Below are positions 1 to 6,440 of a stretch of 64,000 bases of DNA, piece by piece. The translations under genes were made by a program, and so were the position numbers. Origin of the DNA: Jiangella ureilytica (GTDB taxonomy: Bacteria > Actinomycetota > Actinomycetes > Jiangellales > Jiangellaceae); assembly GCF_004348545.1 (NCBI RefSeq), contig NZ_SMKL01000003.1, positions 1-64,000 on the forward strand, written 5' to 3'. The notes under the pieces are model-generated. The model saw nothing but the letters and a program-made list of their open reading frames with translations, did no database searches and was not told the DNA's origin. Numbering within the stretch: the stretch's first letter is position 1; every line of letters begins with the position of its first letter.

Positions 1-34
1 GTCCCGCGCCGCCGGCCGCCCGCCCGCCCGCCGA

Positions 35-105
35 GTTGATCTTGGAGTAACCGCGGACTCATTCGGACATTCCGGGCCGGAACTCCGCACTTCTCCAAGA
101 TCAAC
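35..105. repeat. Intergenic inverted repeat element, copy 1 of 3
   Basis: Two perfectly complementary 13-bp arms (35-47 and 93-105, GTTGATCTTGGAG and CTCCAAGATCAAC) enclose about 45 bp that are partly self-complementary (CCGCGGA and TCCGCAC). Related elements lie at 14721-14792 and 57102-57173, all between genes. It sits upstream of the operon promoter at 141. It could be a REP/MITE-like element or a regulatory hairpin; only the repeat structure is directly visible. Confidence 0.7.
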
Positions 106-140
106 CCGAAGGGAAGGGTGGAGGGAGCCGGCCAGGTCGC

Positions 141-169
141 TTGACATGGAACGAGGTTCCGTGTGTGCT
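141..169 (+). promoter_or_regulatory. Probable promoter/operator of the 210-3806 operon
   Basis: A consensus -35 hexamer TTGACA (141-146) is followed at 17 bp by a weak -10 (TGTGCT, 164-169). The spacer holds a perfect palindrome GGAAC-GAG-GTTCC (148-160), a good repressor-site candidate. The 11-mer TTGACATGGAA recurs at both divergent promoters of the sialidase/GH43-like locus (41066-41130), suggesting a common regulator. No regulator gene is adjacent, so its identity is unknown. Confidence 0.55.
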
Positions 170-209
170 CCTGCCAGGCGCTGACGCACCTCGGACTCCG
201 GAGACCTCC

Positions 210-1052
210 ATGAAGATCATGACGATCTACGCCCACCCGGCCGACACGATCACGAACTGCGGCGGCACGCTGGCGCTGCACGCGGCGCGCGGCGACGAGG
301 TGGTCGCGCTGATCCTGAGCCACGGCGGGCGGATCCACGCGAACAAGTACGCCGAGGAGTGGCGCAAGGAGAACCCGGACGGCGACATCGCGGCCGCGGG
401 CCTGGACGACATCGTCGCGAACAAGAAGAACGAACTCGACCGCGCCGCCGACATCATCGGCATCAGCAAGATCATCACGCTGGACCACGAGGACACCTAC
501 GCGACGGTCCAGGAGGACATGGTCGAGCAGATCGCCGAGCAGATCGCGATCGAGCAGCCCGAGATCGTCATCGCCGATCACCCGCGCAACCCGGCGTACT
601 TCGACCCGCACTACGTCGCCACCGGCATGGCGCTGGCCGCGCTGTCACGGGCCGGGCTGTACCTGCGCAACCTCGACGGGCGCGACGAGGTGCCGGTGCG
701 GCAGGTGTTCCTCACCGGGCTGCCGGTCTACACCCTCGACGCGCTGAGCCTGAACGGGCTGCGCAACGACTGCTACGTCGACATCACCGACGTGGTCGGG
801 ACGAAGCTGGCGGCGATGGACCAGTTCGTCAGCCAGGGCTACCACGGCGTGTTCGCCCGCAAGCTGGTCGAGTCGTACAACGGCGAGGCCGGCCGGGCCG
901 CCGGCGTGAACTTCGCCGAGTCGTTCGTGCGGCTGTACAACGAGACCCACGCGCACCTGCCGGTCACCGACGCCGCCCTGGCGACCGACCCGCTGACCAG
1001 GCACATCGCCTACTCCTCGGTCAACCTGCGGGGCGCCTTCCCGGTACCGTGA
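210..1052 (+). CDS. PIG-L/LmbE-family deacetylase-like protein with altered active site
   Basis: 280 aa, first gene of a three-gene operon. The PIG-L family are zinc-dependent N-acetyl-sugar deacetylases (MshB, for example) whose N-terminal motif is AHPDDE. Here residues 8-13 read AHPADT: the zinc ligands His9 and Asp12 remain, and a third His ligand is plausible at His134 (DPHYV). The Asp acting as general base is replaced by Ala11 and the following Glu by Thr13. The fold assignment is good, but activity is doubtful or altered. ATG 210 is chosen because a GGAG Shine-Dalgarno precedes it and the family motif starts at residue 4; an upstream TTG at 141 lies inside the promoter. The stop overlaps the next start (GTGA). 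Confidence 0.8.
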   Translation: MKIMTIYAHPADTITNCGGTLALHAARGDEVVALILSHGGRIHANKYAEEWRKENPDGDIAAAGLDDIVANKKNELDRAADIIGISKIITLDHEDTYATVQEDMVEQIAEQIAIEQPEIVIADHPRNPAYFDPHYVATGMALAALSRAGLYLRNLDGRDEVPVRQVFLTGLPVYTLDALSLNGLRNDCYVDITDVVGTKLAAMDQFVSQGYHGVFARKLVESYNGEAGRAAGVNFAESFVRLYNETHAHLPVTDAALATDPLTRHIAYSSVNLRGAFPVP

Positions 1053-2221
1053 CGCCCGTGACGCATCCGACTGCGGGCCGGTCCATCCACGAGCTGCCCA
1101 CCCCGTTCGCCGTTCTCGACGACGCCGCGCTGGAGCACAACCTCGCCACCATGGCGGCCTGGTGCCGCGACCACGGCGTGGAGCTGCAGCCGCACGGCAA
1201 GACGACCATGGCGCCGGCGCTGTTCCAGCGCCAGCTGGCGGCCGGCGCCACCGGCATCACCGCGGCGACGCCCGCCCAGGTGCGGGTCATGCGCGCGCAC
1301 GGCGTGCCGGCGGTGCAGCTGGCCAACGAGCTGGCGCAGCCCGCCGAGGCGGCCTGGATCGCCGGCGAGCTGGCGGCCGACGACGGCTTCGGATTCCGCG
1401 TGTGGGTCGACTCCCCCGCCGGCGTCGAGATCCTGCAGGCGGCCGCGGCCCCCGCGGGCGCCGTCGTCGACGTGCTGCTCGAGGTCGGCACGCCGGGCGG
1501 GCGCACCGGCACCCGCACGAAGGCCGATCGTGACGCCGTCCGGGCCGCCGCCGGACGCGCGCCGAACGTGCGGCTGACCGGGGTCGCGGGCTACGAGGGC
1601 TCGGTGGCCGGCGATCGGACGCCGCCGTCGCTGGCCGCCGTCCGCGCCTACCTGGAATCGCTGCGGGCGGCCGGCGACGACCTGCGCGACGACGTGCCCG
1701 GCGACGACGGCGGCATCGTGCTGTCCGCGGGCGGCAGCATGTTCTACGACGTCGTGGCGGACGTGCTGGGCGGCGGCGGGCGGGTGATCATCCGCAGCGG
1801 CTGCTACGTCACGCACGACTCCGGCATGTTCCACCGCAACTCGCCGCTCGACGGGCCGGACGCGCCCGTGCGGTTGCGGGCCGCGCTCACCGTCTGGGGC
1901 ACCGTCGTGTCGCGGCCGGAGCCGGACCGCGCCTTCCTCGACGTCGGCCGCCGCGACGCCTCGTTCGACCAGGGGCTGCCGATCCCCCTCGCCGTCCGGC
2001 CGCGCGGCGCGACGACGGCGCAGCCGCTGGACGGTGCCGAGGTCACCGCGCTCAACGACCAGCACGCCTTCCTCGCCGTCGCGCCCGGCAGCCCGATCGC
2101 CGTCGGCGACCGCGTCCAGCTGGGCATCTCGCACCCGTGCACCACCTTCGACAAGTGGCGGCGGATCCCGCTCGCCGGCCCGGACGGCGTCGTCACCGGC
2201 GTCGTCGAGACCTGGTTCTGA
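1049..2221 (+). CDS. DSD1-type PLP enzyme (D-threonine aldolase / D-serine dehydratase-like)
   Basis: 390 aa, GTG start overlapping the previous stop by 4 nt, so translationally coupled. It has the alanine-racemase-type PLP barrel with the Schiff-base lysine at Lys51 (in PHGKTT). The C-terminal barrel carries the His-x-Cys metal pair His362/Cys364 (SHPCTTFDKW), characteristic of the eukaryotic-type D-serine dehydratase / D-threonine aldolase family. Members eliminate or cleave D-hydroxyamino acids in a PLP- and metal-dependent way, in the cytoplasm. The substrate here is not known. Its partners (a PIG-L-like protein and an alpha/alpha-barrel protein) suggest catabolism of an unusual amino-acid or amino-sugar conjugate, which is inference. 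Confidence 0.78.
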   Translation: MTPVTHPTAGRSIHELPTPFAVLDDAALEHNLATMAAWCRDHGVELQPHGKTTMAPALFQRQLAAGATGITAATPAQVRVMRAHGVPAVQLANELAQPAEAAWIAGELAADDGFGFRVWVDSPAGVEILQAAAAPAGAVVDVLLEVGTPGGRTGTRTKADRDAVRAAAGRAPNVRLTGVAGYEGSVAGDRTPPSLAAVRAYLESLRAAGDDLRDDVPGDDGGIVLSAGGSMFYDVVADVLGGGGRVIIRSGCYVTHDSGMFHRNSPLDGPDAPVRLRAALTVWGTVVSRPEPDRAFLDVGRRDASFDQGLPIPLAVRPRGATTAQPLDGAEVTALNDQHAFLAVAPGSPIAVGDRVQLGISHPCTTFDKWRRIPLAGPDGVVTGVVETWF

Positions 2222-2240
2222 ATTCCTTGGGAGGTGGCGC

Positions 2241-3806
2241 ATGAGTGACTGGGTCGACCAGTCGCGCGTGATCCGGTTCGAGGGCCCGGCGGCGTTCTCG
2301 CCCCGGTTCGTCGGCCCGCCGGTGCTGCGGTGGGCGCCGGTGCCGGCGGCCACCCGGTTCGAGGTCGCCGTCGCCGATCGCGAGCGGGTCGTCTGGACCG
2401 GCTCCTTCCCGGCCGAGGCAGCCGACCTGGCCGAGGCCTGGCCGCTGCTCCCGCTCGGCCCGGTCGACGTGCTGGTCCGCGGCTTCGACGGCGACCACGA
2501 GGTCGCCGTCCGCAAGCACCGTCAATTCTGGAAGGTCCCCGGGTTCGACGGCGTCCGGCCCGCCCCCGCGGACTGGGCCGGCGCCGTCCACCGCGCAGTC
2601 GGCTACCTGTTGCGGCCCGCCCGCGACGAGGTCGCCGGCTACGAGGACGGCTACCCGCGCAGCGCCTGGAGCTCGTTCGAGGACAGCGTGACGGGGCTGC
2701 GCGGCCGGCTGGCGTTCCCGGCCCAGCACCACGCCAGCTACATCCACGCCTACCTCACCTACGCCGACCGCTTCCCGGACCACCCGCAGGCGGCCGAGGC
2801 GGAACGGCAGGCGCTCGCGTACGGGCGATGGCTGCTGGAGCACCATCTTCCGGACGAGTGGCGGCTGGGCGGCCTGTCGCCGTCGACGGTGCTCGAGGGC
2901 GGGTTCGGCGGCTGGGTCGAGGGCGATCACATCACCGTCTTCCGGGCCGCGCGCGTCGGCGAGGTGATGCTGCGGCTGTTCTCGCGCACCGGTGAGGCGC
3001 GCTACCTCGAGCGGGCGGCCCGCATCGGCGACGTCATGGTCGACCTGCAGAACCCGGACGGCTCCTGGCCGTTCCGCGTCGATCCGCGCACAGGCGAGCC
3101 CAGCATCGGCTACACCTCCGCCGTCGTGACCCCGATCTGGCTGCTCACCCTGCTCGGCGAGGTACCCGACGCGCCCGGCACGGCGCAGCAGCGGGCGGCG
3201 CGCGCGGACGCCGCGGCCAAGGGCGAGGCCTGGCTGCTGGCCGGCCCGGTGACCGACGGCCGCTGGGAGGGCATGTACGAGGACATCCCCGAGACGCCGC
3301 CGTGGAGCAACCTGCAGCATTGGGACACCAACGAGACCATCCGCTACCTGTTGTCGGGCCGATGCTCCGTGCCCGCGCGGGCGGAGCTGGCCGCCGAGCT
3401 CAACGCCTACATCGAGGACCAGTTCGTCGTCTGGGCGCCCGAGGAGTCCCCGGTCCCGCCGCGCTGCCCGACGCCGACGGTGCTCGAGCAGTACCGCTGC
3501 TACTGGCCCATGGAGGTGCACACGGGACACTGGCTGGTGTCGCTGCTCACCCTGCACCGCTCCACCGGCGACGACCGCTACGTGGATCGCGCGGTGGCGG
3601 CCGCCAACGCCATCGTCGCCGGCCAGGACGAGCAGGGCTCACTGTCGACCTGGGGCCTCGACACCCGGTTCGGCACCCGCCTGGTGACGATGGACTGGCC
3701 CGGCTGCAACGCGGTCGCCGTGAGCGCGCTGCTGCACTGGTCGGCCTACTTCGAGGCGCTCACCGACCCCGCCGCCGAGTTCGAGCCCGCCTTCGAGAGC
3801 CTCTGA
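2241..3806 (+). CDS. Alpha/alpha-barrel (six-hairpin glycosidase-like) protein
   Basis: 521 aa, starting 19 bp after the previous gene with a strong GGGAGG site at 2229-2234. Residues 1-100 look like a beta-sandwich/fibronectin-like segment (WAPVPAATRFEVAV). Residues about 110-500 are helical, with aromatic and Gly-rich turns typical of (alpha/alpha)6 barrels of uronic-acid-processing enzymes and related glycosidases (GGWVEGDHITVF, NPDGSWPFRVDPRTGE, LQHWDTNETIRYLL). No signal peptide is visible, so it is probably cytoplasmic. The exact family is not recognised; a lyase, epimerase or hydrolase acting on a glycan or glycoside is plausible but unproven. It is the last gene of the operon. Confidence 0.6.
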   Translation: MSDWVDQSRVIRFEGPAAFSPRFVGPPVLRWAPVPAATRFEVAVADRERVVWTGSFPAEAADLAEAWPLLPLGPVDVLVRGFDGDHEVAVRKHRQFWKVPGFDGVRPAPADWAGAVHRAVGYLLRPARDEVAGYEDGYPRSAWSSFEDSVTGLRGRLAFPAQHHASYIHAYLTYADRFPDHPQAAEAERQALAYGRWLLEHHLPDEWRLGGLSPSTVLEGGFGGWVEGDHITVFRAARVGEVMLRLFSRTGEARYLERAARIGDVMVDLQNPDGSWPFRVDPRTGEPSIGYTSAVVTPIWLLTLLGEVPDAPGTAQQRAARADAAAKGEAWLLAGPVTDGRWEGMYEDIPETPPWSNLQHWDTNETIRYLLSGRCSVPARAELAAELNAYIEDQFVVWAPEESPVPPRCPTPTVLEQYRCYWPMEVHTGHWLVSLLTLHRSTGDDRYVDRAVAAANAIVAGQDEQGSLSTWGLDTRFGTRLVTMDWPGCNAVAVSALLHWSAYFEALTDPAAEFEPAFESL

Positions 3807-3886
3807 GCTCCCACCGCACCATGATCATCGGCGATCCACCACACCATGACGGGGTCGATCGCGGATGATCACTGAAGTGCAGCCGC

Positions 3887-4870
3887 TCAGTGGGGCGCGG
3901 CGGCGGCCTCGGGTGAGAGCGGGACGGCCCCAGGCTCCGGATCAGACGGCGGCGCCGTCCCGCCGACCTCGGCGACGGCGATCCCGGCCAGCACGATCAG
4001 CCCGCCCGCCATCTGCGCGGCGGTGAGGTTCTGCCCCAGCCAGGCCCACGCGACCACCGCGGAGCCGACCGGCTCGGACATGCCGATGACGCCGCAGGCC
4101 GTCGGCGAGATGTGCCGCAGCGCGGCCAGGTTCAGCCCGTACGCCACGATCGTCCCGAACAGGATGATCCACAGCACCGTCGACCACGCCGGCACGCTCC
4201 AGCCGTCGAACGCGCCGAGCAGCGACGTCTCGCGGCCCAGCGGCGCGAGGTCGACCGTCCACCACGGCTGCACTACCGCCCAGAACAGCGCCGCGAACGC
4301 GAACATCCAGAACGTCAGCGAGAGCGAGTCGCGGTGGCCGGACATCCGCGAGCCGATGAGATAGTAGCTGGCCAGACACGCCGCCGCGCCGAAGGCGGCC
4401 AGCACGCCGACCGCGTCGAGCCCCATGTCGGTCCAGACCTGCGCGACCAGCGCCAGCCCGATGAGCGCGACGCCGATGCCGAGCCAGGTCTGGCGGCGGA
4501 TCCGCTGCCGCAGCACGGCCCAGCTGAACAGCGCCACCATGGCCGGCGCGGTGAACTCGAGCAGCAGCGCGATGCCCACCGGCAGCCGGTCGATCGCCGT
4601 GAAGTAGAGCCACTGCACCAGCGCGCCGCCCGCCACGCCCAGCGCGATCAGGAACGGCAGCTCCCGCAGGCCGATCCGCAGCCGGCCGGGCGCCAGCACG
4701 AGGACCGCCACCAGCAGGATCAGGGCGGCGCCGGTCGAGCGCAGCGCCGCGAGCACCGACGGTTCCACCCCGGACTCGAGCGCGACCTTCGACATGGACG
4801 CGTTCACGGAGAAGAACACCGCGGCGAGGCAGACGTACACGACGCCCCGGAGCTGGCTCTGACGACTCAT
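3887..4870 (-). CDS. EamA/DMT-family transporter
   Basis: 327 aa with ten predicted transmembrane helices in two EamA repeats, as in RhaT/YdcZ-like drug/metabolite transporters. It probably exports a small metabolite across the cytoplasmic membrane; the substrate is not deducible. The start (ATG at 4870, MSRQSQLRG) is set by the first transmembrane segment beginning at residue 8. The longer open frame upstream overlaps the Mug gene and is rejected. The C-terminal tail is Pro/Glu-rich. It converges on the 210-3806 operon. Confidence 0.85.
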   Translation of the reverse strand: MSRQSQLRGVVYVCLAAVFFSVNASMSKVALESGVEPSVLAALRSTGAALILLVAVLVLAPGRLRIGLRELPFLIALGVAGGALVQWLYFTAIDRLPVGIALLLEFTAPAMVALFSWAVLRQRIRRQTWLGIGVALIGLALVAQVWTDMGLDAVGVLAAFGAAACLASYYLIGSRMSGHRDSLSLTFWMFAFAALFWAVVQPWWTVDLAPLGRETSLLGAFDGWSVPAWSTVLWIILFGTIVAYGLNLAALRHISPTACGVIGMSEPVGSAVVAWAWLGQNLTAAQMAGGLIVLAGIAVAEVGGTAPPSDPEPGAVPLSPEAAAAPH

Positions 4871-4914
4871 CCGGCGACAGTAGTCAAACAGCGCTTTGCT
4901 CCTCAACCCCCATC

Positions 4915-5493
4915 TCACGGGCGAGGGGCGAGCTCCAACCCGGCGGCGACGGCGGCCGCTCGGTACGCCGTCGCCAGGCTGTCCGCGGTCTCGTGGGCGT
5001 TCAGGCCGCTGGGGTTCGGCAGCACCCACAGCTCGGCGCCGCCGAGCTCGTCCGGCTGCCGGCCGGCCACGGCCTTCGGGCGGCCGAACGCGGTCCGGTA
5101 GGCGGAGATGCCCAGGACGGCGACCACCCGCGGTGCCAGCCGGGCCACGCGCTCCGCCAACGCGACGGATCCCGCCCGCAGCTCGTCCACCGTCAGCTCG
5201 TCGGCCCGCGCGGTGCCGCGGGCCACCAGGTTGGTGATGCCGATGCCGCGGCCGGTCAGGTAGGCGTCGTCCTCGGGCGACGTGCCGCCGGTGACGTCGA
5301 TGACCCGGTCGACGATGCCGGCCCGGTACAGCGCCGGGTAGAACCGGTTGCCGGGCCGGCCGAAGTGCGTCTGCACCGCCACCGTCATGAGGCCGGGATT
5401 GATGCCGGCGAACAGCAGCCGCAGGTCCGGCCCGACGAGATCCGGCAGCGTGCCGTCTCGGAACGCCTCGAGCTCCGCACGCGTGAACCCCAC
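4915..5493 (-). CDS. mug: G/U mismatch-specific DNA glycosylase (Mug/TDG family)
   Basis: 192 aa, GTG start. It excises uracil or thymine opposite guanine, and etheno-C, in base-excision repair. The family motifs are present: GINPGL near residue 29, containing the catalytic/water-positioning Asn, and the NPSGLNAH insertion loop near the C terminus. It is slightly longer than E. coli Mug (168 aa). The start is chosen because the frame extends upstream only into the neighbouring hydrolase gene. No clear Shine-Dalgarno is visible. Confidence 0.85.
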   Translation of the reverse strand: MGFTRAELEAFRDGTLPDLVGPDLRLLFAGINPGLMTVAVQTHFGRPGNRFYPALYRAGIVDRVIDVTGGTSPEDDAYLTGRGIGITNLVARGTARADELTVDELRAGSVALAERVARLAPRVVAVLGISAYRTAFGRPKAVAGRQPDELGGAELWVLPNPSGLNAHETADSLATAYRAAAVAAGLELAPRP

Positions 5494-5522
5494 GCGGGCA
5501 GCGTAGCCGCGTGCCGGTGGGC

Positions 5523-6326
5523 TCAGGCCAGGGTGATGCGGCGGACGAACTCGAGGACGACGGGGTGGGCGGGATCGATGAGGTGGCCGCCCGAGACGAC
5601 GGCGGCCGAGGCGCGCGGCAACCCGCCGGCCAGCCGCGGGATGACACGCCGCAGGGGTGCGGGCGAGTCTGACGCCGACACGAGCAGCGTCGGCACGTCG
5701 ATGGCGGCGAGGTCGTCCGAGGGCAGCTCGAGCGGCGCCGCGCTGAGGTCGAGCCCGCGGCCGCGGATCTCGGCCAGCACGGCCCGGCCGCCGGCGCGCA
5801 GCAGGTCGCGGACGCCGGCATCCAGCCGATCCCAGGTCTCGTCGCCGAGGACCACGCGGACGACGGCCTCGGCGGCCTGGGCGGGGTCGTCCCCGGAGGC
5901 GGCGAGGACCTTGGCGCGCAGCTCCGCGGCCCACGCGCGGGTGTCGCCGTCGACGGTGAAGAGGGCCGGTTCGAGCAGCACGAGGCCGTCGACCCGCTGC
6001 GGCCGCGAATGCGCCAGCTCCAGGGCGATCAGCCCGCCGGTGCTGCGGCCCACCACGACCGCCGACTCCGCGCCCAGGCGGTCCAGCAGCGCGGCGGCGT
6101 CGGCCACCTGGTCGTCGAGGTCAGTGGCCTCGAACGGCTCCGGCGCGCTGCTGCGGCCATAACCGCGGCGGTCGTAGACGACACAGGTGCCGAGCGCGCC
6201 GAGGCGGACGGCGGCGGGCTCCCAGAGCACAGCCGAACTCGGGCTGCCGTGGATGCCGAGGATGACCGGGCCGTGCCCGTGTGCCTCGTAGTACAGATCG
6301 ACGCCGTTGGCGACCGCACTCGGCAT
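5523..6326 (-). CDS. Alpha/beta hydrolase
   Basis: 267 aa, cytoplasmic. It has the nucleophile elbow GRSTG (Ser near residue 93), an oxyanion-loop motif HGSPSS and a C-terminal catalytic His in GGHLID. This is the usual layout of small esterase, haloperoxidase-like or lactonase enzymes. The substrate is not inferable. It lies 29 bp upstream of the Mug gene on the same strand and may be co-transcribed with it. Confidence 0.85.
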   Translation of the reverse strand: MPSAVANGVDLYYEAHGHGPVILGIHGSPSSAVLWEPAAVRLGALGTCVVYDRRGYGRSSAPEPFEATDLDDQVADAAALLDRLGAESAVVVGRSTGGLIALELAHSRPQRVDGLVLLEPALFTVDGDTRAWAAELRAKVLAASGDDPAQAAEAVVRVVLGDETWDRLDAGVRDLLRAGGRAVLAEIRGRGLDLSAAPLELPSDDLAAIDVPTLLVSASDSPAPLRRVIPRLAGGLPRASAAVVSGGHLIDPAHPVVLEFVRRITLA

Positions 6327-6383
6327 GCCGTCACCGTACGCCCGCCCGCCGGACCGTACCAGACCGTTGTGACCAGGTAGGAC

Positions 6384-6416
6384 GGGGCCCGGGTCGCCAT
6401 GCGCGACCCGGGCCCC
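6384..6416 (-). terminator. Hairpin terminator of the M64 peptidase gene
   Basis: A perfect 13-bp GC-rich stem (6384-6396 with 6404-6416, GGGGCCCGGGTCG) encloses a 7-nt loop. It lies 24 bp after the stop of the minus-strand peptidase gene. There is no strong T-tract, as is common for actinobacterial terminators. Confidence 0.6.
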
Positions 6417-6440
6417 TCAGCACTCCCTGCCGGTCACCGC

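Noticed and set aside
22-33. CGCC/CGCCC short tandem run at the window start
   Set aside because: Too short and compositionally expected at this GC content.
359-1048. N-terminal extension of the DSD1-like protein
   Set aside because: It is the out-of-frame shadow of the PIG-L-like gene; GTG 1049 overlapping the upstream stop is the real start.
3887-5821. Single long reading frame suggesting a DMT transporter fused to an N-terminal domain
   Set aside because: The upstream part overlaps Mug and the alpha/beta hydrolase in other frames; the transporter has its own ATG at 4870.
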